From an uncultured Lachnospiraceae bacterium (lineage in GTDB: Bacteria; Bacillota; Clostridia; Lachnospirales; Lachnospiraceae): a stretch of 10,221 bases of DNA. The translations under genes and the position numbers were made by a program. Below the pieces are notes generated by a model, which made no database searches, was not told the DNA's origin, and worked only from the letters and a program-made list of their open reading frames with translations. The first letter of the stretch is position 1. Every line of letters begins with the position of its first letter. This document shows, piece after piece, positions 1 to 7,806 of this stretch. Where the stretch lies: assembly GCA_900313265.1 (NCBI GenBank), contig OMRN01000222.1, positions 1-10,221 on the forward strand, in the 5' to 3' direction.

Positions 1-1
1 T

Positions 2-1339
2 ATTGCCGTCCGGGCACCGCTTATGCTTGCTTTTTCGATTGTCATGGCAATTATCATGGGCGGAAAACTGGCACTTGCCTTTGTCATAATCGTTCCGTTT
101 CTGACATTCGGACTGATTCTGATTGCGGTTTTTGCCATGCCTTCTTTTAAGAAAGTTTTCAAAAGATACGATAAATTAAACGAATCCGTGGAAGAGAATG
201 TCCGCGGTATGCGTGTTGTCAAGGGATTCTCCAGAGAGGAATACGAAAAAGAGAAATTCTTTCATGCCTCCGACAGCATCCGCAAAGAGTTTACGAGGGC
301 GGAAAAAATCGTTTCGTTAAACGCACCGCTGATGCAGTTTTGTTTAAACTTCAACATGATTTTTGTTCTTTACATCGGCGCAAAACTGGCGATTTCCAGT
401 CAGGGAACCGTGGTGGACGTCGGACAGGTTTCCGCAATGCTGACGTACGGTGTTCAGGTGCTGTTAAACTTAATGATGCTTTCGATGATTTTTGTCATGG
501 TGACGATGTCTGCCGAAAGCGCAAGACGTATCGGGGAAGTGTATGCCGAAGTGCCGGACATGAAGGAAATAAAAGATCCCGTAAAGGAAGTCAAAGACGG
601 CTCGATTATGTTTACGGACGTGTCTTTCAAGTACTCCGAAGAAGCAAAGCAGTATGCGCTTTTTGATATCGATTTAACCATTCCGAGCGGTGCCACCGTC
701 GGAATTTTAGGAAGCACGGGTTCGAGTAAATCCTCGCTGGTACAGCTGATTCCGCGTCTTTACGATGCACAGGAAGGAATCATTAAAGTCGGCGGCGTGG
801 ATGTGAAAAATTACGACCTTGAAGTTCTCCGCGACAACGTGGCTATGGTGCTTCAGAAAAATGTTTTATTCTCCGGAACCATAAAAGAGAATCTGCAATG
901 GGGAAATCCCAATGCAACGAACGAAGAAATCATCGAAGCCTGCAAAATGGCCTGCGCCGATGAATTCATCGAGCAGATGCCTGAGAAATACGATACCTTT
1001 ATCGAGCAGGGCGGAACGAATGTCTCCGGCGGTCAGAAACAGCGTCTGTGTATTGCCAGGGCGCTTTTAAAGAAACCGAAGATTCTGATTCTGGACGATT
1101 CCACTTCCGCGGTGGATACCAAAACCGATGCAAAAATCCGGGAAGCGTTTGCAAACTATATTCCCGATACGACCAAGATTATCATTGCACAGCGTGTTGC
1201 CAGTGTGGAAAGTGCGGACATGATTATTGTTATGAATAACGGAAGCATCGAAGCAAAGGGCACACATAAAGAGCTCATGGAAACAAGTGAAATTTACCGT
1301 GAGATTTACGAATCCCAGACGATGGGAGGTGAGGAATAA
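2..1339 (+). CDS. ABC exporter half-transporter, degenerate-site subunit (5' partial)
   Basis: C-terminal part of an ABC exporter half-transporter (membrane domain plus ATPase). The frame is open to the left edge (it reads IAVRAPLM before the Met at 23), so the true start lies outside the window. The visible membrane part includes hydrophobic segments near 23-150 and 340-510 and a coupling-helix region with VVKGF. The nucleotide-binding domain begins near 600. Walker A is GSTGSSKS (710-733), with Ser replacing the last Gly. The signature SGGQ (1025-1036) is canonical. Walker B ILILD is followed by Asp (1097-1099) where the catalytic Glu is expected, and the switch-loop His is Gln (IIAQR, codon 1190-1192). 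These changes mark the catalytically weak partner of a heterodimeric exporter, as in TM287/TM288-type pairs. The stop TAA shares one base with the next ATG, so the two subunits are coupled. The substrate cannot be told from sequence. Confidence 0.93.
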   Translation: MAVRAPLMLAFSIVMAIIMGGKLALAFVIIVPFLTFGLILIAVFAMPSFKKVFKRYDKLNESVEENVRGMRVVKGFSREEYEKEKFFHASDSIRKEFTRAEKIVSLNAPLMQFCLNFNMIFVLYIGAKLAISSQGTVVDVGQVSAMLTYGVQVLLNLMMLSMIFVMVTMSAESARRIGEVYAEVPDMKEIKDPVKEVKDGSIMFTDVSFKYSEEAKQYALFDIDLTIPSGATVGILGSTGSSKSSLVQLIPRLYDAQEGIIKVGGVDVKNYDLEVLRDNVAMVLQKNVLFSGTIKENLQWGNPNATNEEIIEACKMACADEFIEQMPEKYDTFIEQGGTNVSGGQKQRLCIARALLKKPKILILDDSTSAVDTKTDAKIREAFANYIPDTTKIIIAQRVASVESADMIIVMNNGSIEAKGTHKELMETSEIYREIYESQTMGGEE

Positions 1340-3297
1340 TGCCACGTCCCGTAAAAGGCGATATTAACGCAAAACCCGCAAAACTGAATTTTAAAGTACT
1401 GGGCAGAATTATAGGTTCCGTTTTTAAAGCCTATCCTGCCGGAATGGTTATTATCATTCTGACCATTCTCATGGCCGGTGCGGCAGCGGTTATTCCGGAT
1501 CTGTTTATCCAGAAAATTGTTGCGCTGATTAAGACATTCAGCATATCCGGTGACTGGGCGGCAGCGCAGCCCGAGGCCCTGAAGAATGTCATATTCTTAG
1601 TAATTATCTATTCCATCGCCATCATCGGAGTGCTCGTACAGTCCCAGGTGGGTGCGGTTGTAACCCAGGGGTACTTAAATAAAATGCGTAATCAGATGTT
1701 CCGCAAAATGCAGAACCTTCCGATTAAGTTTTTTGACACCCATAAAACCGGCGATATCATGAGTTATTACACGAACGATATCGACACCCTGCGCCAGCTG
1801 GTTTCCCAGGGTCTGCCGACCTTAATCCGCTGCGGCATTATCGTTATCGGCGTTTTCATTATCATGCTTTATTTCAGCCTGTGGATGACGCTTGTGGTAA
1901 TCGGCGGAATTGTCTTAATGACATTTGCGACTAAAGTTTTAAGCGGCGGTTCGGCAAAATATTTTGTCAGACAGCAGCAGGCACTCGGCAGGGAAGAAGG
2001 CTTCGTACAGGAGCATATGAACGGACAGAAAGTCGTTAAGGTTTTCAATCACGAGCAAAAGACCATCGAGGAATTCGATACATTAAACGAACAGCTTTAT
2101 TCCGATGCGTTCAAGGCCAATGCCTATGCAAACGCACTCGGCCCCATTATCGGAAACATCGGCAACATCCTTTATGTCGTTGTGGCAATCGCAGGCGGTG
2201 CGATGTTAATTCTGGGGGTCAAAAATGTATCCCTATCCGACATCATTCTGCCGATGATTACCGGACAGCCGGGCGGACTGCCTTTGGATATTTCCACGGT
2301 TATTCCGTTCCTTAACATGACCAAGCAGTTTACCGGAAACTTAAACCAGTTTACGCAGCAGATTAACATGGTCGTCATGGCGATGGCCGGCGGTGAGAGA
2401 ATTTTTGAAATGATGGATGCCGAGCCCGAACCCGACGACGGATACGTGACACTGGTCAATGCGATAATCGATGAAAACGGCAATATTACCGAAACCAAAG
2501 AACATACCGGTGTTTGGGCATGGAAGCATCCGCACGGAGACGGCACGCTTACCTATACGAAACTCGAGGGCGATGTAAGGCTCTTTGACGTCGACTTCGA
2601 ATACGAGAAAGGGCATCAGGTTCTTTACGATGTTTCGGTATATGCAAAGCCCGGTCAGAAGGTTGCTTTTGTCGGTGCAACCGGTGCCGGAAAAACGACG
2701 ATTACGAACTTAATCAACCGGTTTTATGATATTGCGGACGGAAAAATCCGCTACGACGGCATCAACATCAACAAGATTAAGAAATCGGATTTAAGGCGGT
2801 CACTCGGCATCGTACTCCAGGAAACCAACCTCTTTACGGGAACGGTTATGGAGAATATCCGCTACGGAAACTTAGATGCCACGGATGAGGAGTGCATGAA
2901 CGCTGCAGCACTTGCGGGCGCCGATGATTTCATCCGCCGTCTTCCGGAAGGTTATGATACGATGCTTACCAATAACGGTGCGAATCTTTCCCAGGGTCAG
3001 CGGCAGTTAATTGCGATTGCACGTGCGGCTGTTGCAGATCCGCCGGTTATGATTCTTGATGAAGCAACATCCTCGATTGATACACATACGGAGGCAATCG
3101 TTCAGCGCGGTATGGACAAACTGATGGAGGGAAGAACGGTTTTTGTTATCGCACACAGGCTTTCCACGGTTAAGAATTCCAATGTCATTATGGTTCTTGA
3201 CCACGGTCATATCATCGAGAAAGGAAATCATAAGGAGCTGATTGCCGAAAAGGGAACGTATTATCAGCTTTACACGGGGGCGTTTGAATTAGAGTAG
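1339..3297 (+). CDS. ABC exporter half-transporter, catalytically competent subunit
   Basis: Complete 652-residue ABC exporter half-transporter and partner of the upstream gene. The start at 1339 is preceded by GGGAGGTGAGG (1324-1334) inside the end of the first subunit, and overlaps its stop as TAATG. The membrane domain spans about residues 30-350, with six predicted helices. It includes the typical PIKFFDTHKTGDIMS stretch and the coupling region KVVKVFNHE. The ATPase domain starts near residue 411. Walker A is GATGAGKT (2674-2697), the signature is LSQGQ (2986-3000), Walker B is VMILD with the catalytic Glu at 3061-3063, and the switch His is in IAHRL (codon 3154-3156). Hydrolysis should therefore occur at this subunit's Walker site against the first subunit's normal SGGQ signature. 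Two additions to the basic fold are visible: an extended loop before the last helix (about residues 296-322, rich in Pro/Gly) and a linker of about 45 residues (about 361-408) between the membrane and ATPase domains. The cargo is unknown; drug, lipid or peptide export are all possible. Confidence 0.95.
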   Translation: MPRPVKGDINAKPAKLNFKVLGRIIGSVFKAYPAGMVIIILTILMAGAAAVIPDLFIQKIVALIKTFSISGDWAAAQPEALKNVIFLVIIYSIAIIGVLVQSQVGAVVTQGYLNKMRNQMFRKMQNLPIKFFDTHKTGDIMSYYTNDIDTLRQLVSQGLPTLIRCGIIVIGVFIIMLYFSLWMTLVVIGGIVLMTFATKVLSGGSAKYFVRQQQALGREEGFVQEHMNGQKVVKVFNHEQKTIEEFDTLNEQLYSDAFKANAYANALGPIIGNIGNILYVVVAIAGGAMLILGVKNVSLSDIILPMITGQPGGLPLDISTVIPFLNMTKQFTGNLNQFTQQINMVVMAMAGGERIFEMMDAEPEPDDGYVTLVNAIIDENGNITETKEHTGVWAWKHPHGDGTLTYTKLEGDVRLFDVDFEYEKGHQVLYDVSVYAKPGQKVAFVGATGAGKTTITNLINRFYDIADGKIRYDGININKIKKSDLRRSLGIVLQETNLFTGTVMENIRYGNLDATDEECMNAAALAGADDFIRRLPEGYDTMLTNNGANLSQGQRQLIAIARAAVADPPVMILDEATSSIDTHTEAIVQRGMDKLMEGRTVFVIAHRLSTVKNSNVIMVLDHGHIIEKGNHKELIAEKGTYYQLYTGAFELE

Positions 3298-3304
3298 GAC
3301 TATA

Positions 3305-3343
3305 CGGTGCCAGGCACTTTTGGGGCAAAAGTGCCTGGCACCG
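3305..3343. repeat. Perfect 17-bp inverted repeat, REP-like palindrome
   Basis: Left arm 3305-3321 and right arm 3327-3343 are exact reverse complements, separated by a 5-base loop (GGGGC). Each arm contains GTGCC-N-GGCAC, which is itself a 5-bp palindrome around one base, so the element is nested. It fills most of the 71-base gap between the ABC pair and the signalling genes. There is no T-run after either arm, so it is not a standard intrinsic terminator, although the hairpin could still stabilise or attenuate the transcript. From memory, GTGCCTGGCAC-type palindromes recur in intergenic regions of many bacteria; that this is a dispersed family in this genome is inference. Confidence 0.8.
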
Positions 3344-3368
3344 GAACGAAGAAGAGGGGGATAACGGT

Positions 3369-5138
3369 ATGGCAAGATGGATAATGGTTGTGGATGACGA
3401 CATGGCGAACCTGCAGATGGCGGGAACGATTCTGTCCAAAAACAATATGCGTGTGACTGCTTTAAAATCCGGGCAGGCACTGCTTAATTATATTACGGAG
3501 CACGGTGCTCCCGATTTGATTCTTCTTGATATCATGATGCCGGAAATGGACGGTTTCGAAACCCTGAAAAATCTTCGTAAACTCGAAAAAAGCAAGGGCC
3601 TGTCCGAAACACCGGTAATTTTCCTCACCGCAGACGAAAAAACAGGAACCGAGAGCAAGGGCTTTGAGGTCGGCGTTTCCGATTTCATCAGAAAGCCTTT
3701 TAATCCCGAAGTGCTGCTTCGCCGAATCGACAATGTCATTTCGATGCAGAAGGAGATGGACAGCTTAAAGAACGAAGCGACCATTGACAAACTGACCGGT
3801 TTCTTAAATAAAGCTGCCACGAATTCCAAACTTACACAGGTCTGTCTTCTTGGCGTCGGTACGCTTATGATGATTGACCTTGATTCTTTCAAACTCGTCA
3901 ATGACCTTTACGGGCATGAGATGGGCGATAAAGTGCTCATTGCTTTTGCGAACATCATCCGGGAAACACTCCCGAAAGGAAGCACATACGGACGAATCGG
4001 CGGTGACGAGTTTGTGGCATTTTCGTTCGGCACACAGGATGAGTCGGAAGTGGCGAATCTGACGGCACTTTTAAACAAACGTCTCGTGGAAGCCGCGAAG
4101 GAGATGATGGGAGAGGATATGCAGATTCCTCTCGGAACTTCCGTCGGTGCGGTGTTTGTTCCGAAGCACGGGAATGATTATGCTTCGCTTTTAAAAGTGG
4201 CGGACAAGTGCCTTTACAATGTCAAGAAAAACGGAAAACACGGCTACAGCCTTTATTCCCTTGATGCGCTTTCGGATCAGGACGGGAATTCATCGTCCCT
4301 GAATCTTGGTTCCTTAGACGAAATTCTTTCGGAAAGAAATATTACCAATGTGGCACTGCAGCTGGATATGGATGCTTTTACGAATGTATACCGCTATGCC
4401 ACCAGATATTTCATCCGTTATAATGTCAGCTCGTGTAAAATTCTCTTTACCGTCGAGCGGCCGGAGGGAATGGAGGAAGAAGAATACCGGAATTATTGTG
4501 ACGATTTCGGAAATCATATCCGCGAATCGCTCCGCAAATCAGACATGCTTACCCGCTGCCGATATAACCAGTATTTTGTACTGGTTACCGACGTTCGGGA
4601 GGAATTTGTGGACCGTATCGTCGCTTCCATTATCGATTCCTTCCGCCAAAATCGTCAAAATGCACCGGGGATTACTTATGAAAGCGATTTTTCACGAAAT
4701 GAAGGAGCGGCGGCACTGGATAAACAAAATGCCACGATTGCGGTTGTGGATGATGACGAAATTGTTCTTGATGCAGTCGAAAACGCATTAAACGAATACG
4801 GACTGAAAATTGTGACATTTAAAAGCGGCGAAGATTTTATGGAATACGTCAATACGGTGGAACGGGTGCCGGATTTAATCCTTCTTGATATTATGATGCC
4901 CGGAACGGACGGTTTTGAGGTCGTTCGCAAAATCAGGGATATCGGAGGAGACATTGCCAGAGTGCCGGTTGTTTTTCTGACCGCCGATGTGGACGAGGAA
5001 ACCGAGAGCAAAGGACTGCAAATGGGAGCGCTGGATTTTATCCGGAAACCGATTATAGCGGAAGTGCTTCGCGTTCGTGTCAATCATATTCTCGAGCTTT
5101 CCGTTTTGCGCAAACGTTACAGAGGGAAAAAATCATAA
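3369..5138 (+). CDS. Two-receiver diguanylate cyclase response regulator (REC-GGDEF-degenerate GGDEF-REC)
   Basis: A 589-residue soluble protein without membrane segments that should make c-di-GMP from two GTP under phosphorylation control. The N-terminal receiver (about 4-125) has the acidic cluster D9-D11, phospho-acceptor D54, T87 and K109. The GGDEF domain (about 135-300) has DKLTG at 140-144, the metal-site D170, N178/D179 and an intact GGDEF at 211-215. The product-inhibition RxxD position reads PKGS (202-205), so it lacks the usual I-site. Residues about 325-430 look like a second, inactive GGDEF-type fold. There the signature is RYNQY (398-402), but RKSD (389-392) sits exactly where an I-site belongs. 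The C-terminal receiver (about 455-575) has D461-D463, D507, T538 and K560, and closely resembles the first receiver. The ATG is placed 8 bases after AGAGGGGG (3353-3360). It lies just upstream of two hybrid kinases, its likely phosphodonors. No DNA-binding domain is present. Confidence 0.93.
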   Translation: MARWIMVVDDDMANLQMAGTILSKNNMRVTALKSGQALLNYITEHGAPDLILLDIMMPEMDGFETLKNLRKLEKSKGLSETPVIFLTADEKTGTESKGFEVGVSDFIRKPFNPEVLLRRIDNVISMQKEMDSLKNEATIDKLTGFLNKAATNSKLTQVCLLGVGTLMMIDLDSFKLVNDLYGHEMGDKVLIAFANIIRETLPKGSTYGRIGGDEFVAFSFGTQDESEVANLTALLNKRLVEAAKEMMGEDMQIPLGTSVGAVFVPKHGNDYASLLKVADKCLYNVKKNGKHGYSLYSLDALSDQDGNSSSLNLGSLDEILSERNITNVALQLDMDAFTNVYRYATRYFIRYNVSSCKILFTVERPEGMEEEEYRNYCDDFGNHIRESLRKSDMLTRCRYNQYFVLVTDVREEFVDRIVASIIDSFRQNRQNAPGITYESDFSRNEGAAALDKQNATIAVVDDDEIVLDAVENALNEYGLKIVTFKSGEDFMEYVNTVERVPDLILLDIMMPGTDGFEVVRKIRDIGGDIARVPVVFLTADVDEETESKGLQMGALDFIRKPIIAEVLRVRVNHILELSVLRKRYRGKKS

Positions 5139-5184
5139 TTCATAAAAAGTATAGCGGGGACAAAACATTCGTAAGGGGGGTCTT

Positions 5185-7806
5185 ATGAATCTGAAGTCGA
5201 AAAACGAGCTGATACAGACTTCTCAGCTTATCATTCTTCTTTTCTACACGATTTTTGTGGGAATGCATATCGGAATTACCTTTCTGTTCGGCTGGGACAA
5301 ATGGATTCTGCTGCCGGTTCTTGCAGCACTTGTTGTATCGTGGGCATTTTATATCGGATCGGTTTTCAAACCGAAACAGCGTCTGTGGCTTATCGCCTCT
5401 TTCATGATGGTTACGTATTTTATATACGGAACGCATACCAGCAGTACCTATGATCTGGCCATCGTTATGGCGTGCATAATGGTTCTTTTTATCACAACGG
5501 GGATGAAGGGGACCATCCTTCTTTGCTTAATCACCTATTATATTACAATGACATACGATCTCGTTCATCTGATAACGGACGGGGAAACCGTGTTTGATTC
5601 GATGCTGATTGCCCGTACCGTCATGCATTATTTTGTCATGGCCATGATTACCTGGTTTTCCGTTAATGCGGTAAACAAGTGGAATCAGGTGATGGATGCT
5701 TCGAAAGAAGAAATCGCGGTTCTCCAGGATTCCACGGAGAGACTGAACGATTTTCTGGCTAACGTTTCCCACGAAATACGGACACCGGTGAATGCCATTA
5801 TCGGATTATCGGGAATCTGCATCGACAAGGAAAAAGACCCCGAAATCGAGAAAGAGCTGATCGCTGTGCGCACGGCCGGAAGAAAGGTTGCGAATCAGAT
5901 TGACGATATTCTCGATTATACCGAAATCGACCGGAAAAGTGCCGTTAAAAACAGCGAGGATTACATGATGTCCTCGATGATGAACGATATCATGCCGGAC
6001 TTACGAGCCATGATGAAAGATGAAGTGGAACTGGTAATCGACATTGACAGCCGGATTCCGTCCGTTATGAATACGGATGTGGTGAAACTGAAGAAAATCA
6101 TTAAGGCCCTCGTTTCAAACGGGATGAAATACACGAAAGAGGGCGGTGTATATCTGAAAATCTCTTCAGAGACACAACCCTACGGAGTGAATTTAATCAT
6201 TGAGGTTTCGGATACCGGTATCGGAATGTCCGAAGAGGAACTCGAACGTGTGAAGGAAGGTTTCTTTCAGTCGGATTCCGGCAGAGCGAGAAGTGCGAAC
6301 GGACTGGGACTCGGACTTTCCATTGTTGCCGGATTCGTAGAACTTTTAGGCGGGTTTATGACCATGGAAAGCAGTGAGGGAGAGGGAACCACGATTCGCG
6401 TCAGCCTCCCCCAGAAGGTTGTGGATGAGTCCTGCTGCCTGTCCGTTTCCGCCGAAGGCAAAGTCGTGCTTGCCTCCTATATGCATTTCGATAATCTCAA
6501 CAATCCCGTTGTAAGGGAGTTTTACAACTATCAGGCACTTACCATGTCGAAGGGTCTCGGAGTCGAAATTGTCAGAATCGATAATCACAATCAGCTTTTG
6601 AAAGCGGAGAAAGAGGGAATTATTACCCATCTTTTCGTCGGTGTGGCCGAATATGCATCGGACTGGGAACTTTTGGAAAAGATGGCAAAAAATATGAAGG
6701 TCATTCTTCTCGGAGGAATTCCGGAGATGCTTTCGGATCATTCACGCTTGATTCTTATGGAGCGACCTTTCTATGCGTTTCCGGTTGTAACGCTGATTAA
6801 TTCCGGAGATGAAAGAGAAGGCAGAGGAAGCAGAGTAATGAAGCTGTACGGTGTGCATGCGCTTGTGGTAGATGACGAGCCCATGAATATCGTGGTGGCA
6901 AAGAGTATTTTCAAACGATATGAAATGGAAGTTGACAGTGCCGTTTCCGGACGCGAAGCGGTTGAGTGCTGCAGGAAAAAGAACTATGATGTGATTTTTA
7001 TGGATCATATGATGAGCGGTATGGACGGTGTGGAGGCAATGAAGAAAATCCGTTCGGACGCAAAAGGCATCAATCACGATACACCCATGGTTGCGCTGAC
7101 GGCCAATACCATGAGTTCGGCAAAGCAGATGTTTTATACGGAAGGATTCGAAGGTTTCGTATCCAAACCCATTGAAACAGAAGAACTCGAAAGGGTGCTT
7201 AAAAAGGTTCTTCCGAAGAATATGTTTACTTTTGCGGATGATTATGCAAAAAGGGAGGAAAGGACACAAAGCGACACGACGGAGAATACCGTCACGGGTT
7301 TTGCCCGTGTGAAGGAAGAATTAAAGAAAAACGGAGTAAATACGGAAGAGGCTTTACAATTCTTAGGCGGAGAGGATGAATTATACGAGCACCTGCTTGA
7401 ACAGTTTGCCACCGGTGTTCCGGAGAGAGTGAAGAATCTGGATTTCTTCCTTGAACAGAAGGATTTCAGAAACTATGAGGTTTTAATTCATTCAACAAAG
7501 AGCAATACAAAAATGATCGGCTTTTCGGATATTTCCGAAGAAGCAAGGAAACTTGAAGAGGCCGCACATGAAAAGAATGAGGAATACATTCTTGCAAATC
7601 ACGAAAAAGTGACGGAAATGTGCAAAGATGCGGCAGCCCTGATTTCTTCCCTGCTTGGGCTTAAGGATGTTCCCGCGGAAGACTCCGGGAAAGAAGAAGT
7701 TCTTGAGTTTGCGGCATCGGGAGATGATGAGGTTACGGAATTCCCCGTACCGGCCGGGGAGGGCGATGTCATCGAATTCAGCCCTGAAGGAGGTGATCCG
7801 TCATGA
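5185..7806 (+). CDS. Membrane hybrid histidine kinase with pseudo-receiver, receiver and Hpt
   Basis: An 873-residue inner-membrane sensor kinase. Six hydrophobic segments lie at about 13-35, 40-60, 67-83, 89-105, 108-124 and 141-164, with little extracytoplasmic sequence, then a short coiled coil (about 165-190). HisKA has the autophosphorylation site H196 in SHEIRTP. The ATPase domain has N312 (N box), DTGIGM (343-348) and GLGLGL (373-378). Residues about 424-537 look like a receiver fold without a phospho-acceptor Asp and with Arg-Pro in place of Lys-Pro. A true receiver follows, with D563/D564, D607, T639 and K661; the usual Pro four residues after the phospho-Asp is Ser (DHMMS). The C-terminal Hpt domain (about 705-825) has H769 and K772 in HSTKS. 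This completes a His-Asp-His relay that could feed the receivers of the gene 46 bases upstream. The start follows AAGGGGGG (5173-5180). The tail carries acidic EVxEF repeats. The signal sensed is unknown. Confidence 0.93.
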   Translation: MNLKSKNELIQTSQLIILLFYTIFVGMHIGITFLFGWDKWILLPVLAALVVSWAFYIGSVFKPKQRLWLIASFMMVTYFIYGTHTSSTYDLAIVMACIMVLFITTGMKGTILLCLITYYITMTYDLVHLITDGETVFDSMLIARTVMHYFVMAMITWFSVNAVNKWNQVMDASKEEIAVLQDSTERLNDFLANVSHEIRTPVNAIIGLSGICIDKEKDPEIEKELIAVRTAGRKVANQIDDILDYTEIDRKSAVKNSEDYMMSSMMNDIMPDLRAMMKDEVELVIDIDSRIPSVMNTDVVKLKKIIKALVSNGMKYTKEGGVYLKISSETQPYGVNLIIEVSDTGIGMSEEELERVKEGFFQSDSGRARSANGLGLGLSIVAGFVELLGGFMTMESSEGEGTTIRVSLPQKVVDESCCLSVSAEGKVVLASYMHFDNLNNPVVREFYNYQALTMSKGLGVEIVRIDNHNQLLKAEKEGIITHLFVGVAEYASDWELLEKMAKNMKVILLGGIPEMLSDHSRLILMERPFYAFPVVTLINSGDEREGRGSRVMKLYGVHALVVDDEPMNIVVAKSIFKRYEMEVDSAVSGREAVECCRKKNYDVIFMDHMMSGMDGVEAMKKIRSDAKGINHDTPMVALTANTMSSAKQMFYTEGFEGFVSKPIETEELERVLKKVLPKNMFTFADDYAKREERTQSDTTENTVTGFARVKEELKKNGVNTEEALQFLGGEDELYEHLLEQFATGVPERVKNLDFFLEQKDFRNYEVLIHSTKSNTKMIGFSDISEEARKLEEAAHEKNEEYILANHEKVTEMCKDAAALISSLLGLKDVPAEDSGKEEVLEFAASGDDEVTEFPVPAGEGDVIEFSPEGGDPS
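7696..7779 (+). repeat. Threefold acidic EVxEF peptide repeat in kinase tail
   Basis: Within the last 40 residues of the first hybrid kinase, after the Hpt domain, three short motifs recur: EVLEF (838-842), EVTEF (849-853) and DVIEF (861-865). They are spaced 11 and 12 residues apart and separated by Gly/Ala/Pro/acidic linkers. The stretch looks disordered. Its role is unknown; a docking tail is one possibility. Confidence 0.6.
7787..7799 (+). promoter_or_regulatory. Full-length anti-SD-complementary ribosome binding site
   Basis: AAGGAGGTGATCC is an exact 13-base complement of the conserved bacterial 16S rRNA 3' end (GGATCACCTCCTT). The GGAGG core (7789-7793) lies 9 bases before the ATG at 7803, which is near-ideal spacing and fixes that start. 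It is embedded in the last codons of the upstream kinase gene (the GGDPS end) and works with the ATGA stop/start overlap, so the second kinase should be translated strongly and in step with the first. Confidence 0.9.

Noticed and set aside
340..666. Plus-strand alternate-frame open frame inside the first ABC gene
   Set aside because: It overlaps a conserved transporter frame and encodes an Arg/Gly-rich sequence without domain character.
3284..3306. Possible promoter TTGAAT...TATACG before the signalling genes
   Set aside because: The spacing is 11 bases rather than about 17, and the -10 match is weak. No convincing promoter is visible in the 71-base gap.
3305..3360. Palindrome as Rho-independent terminator of the ABC operon
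   Set aside because: The stem is strong, but it is followed by CCGGAACGAAG on the + strand and no T-run on the other strand, so the defining U-tract is missing.
5139..5184. Promoter between the cyclase and first kinase genes
   Set aside because: The 46-base gap holds TATAGC-like and A-rich sequence but no matching -35 box. Read-through from upstream is simpler.
6742..7269. Minus-strand open frame of 175 codons opposite the first kinase's receiver
   Set aside because: It is antisense to well-supported receiver coding sequence, has a His/Phe/Cys-rich random-looking composition, and no family resemblance.
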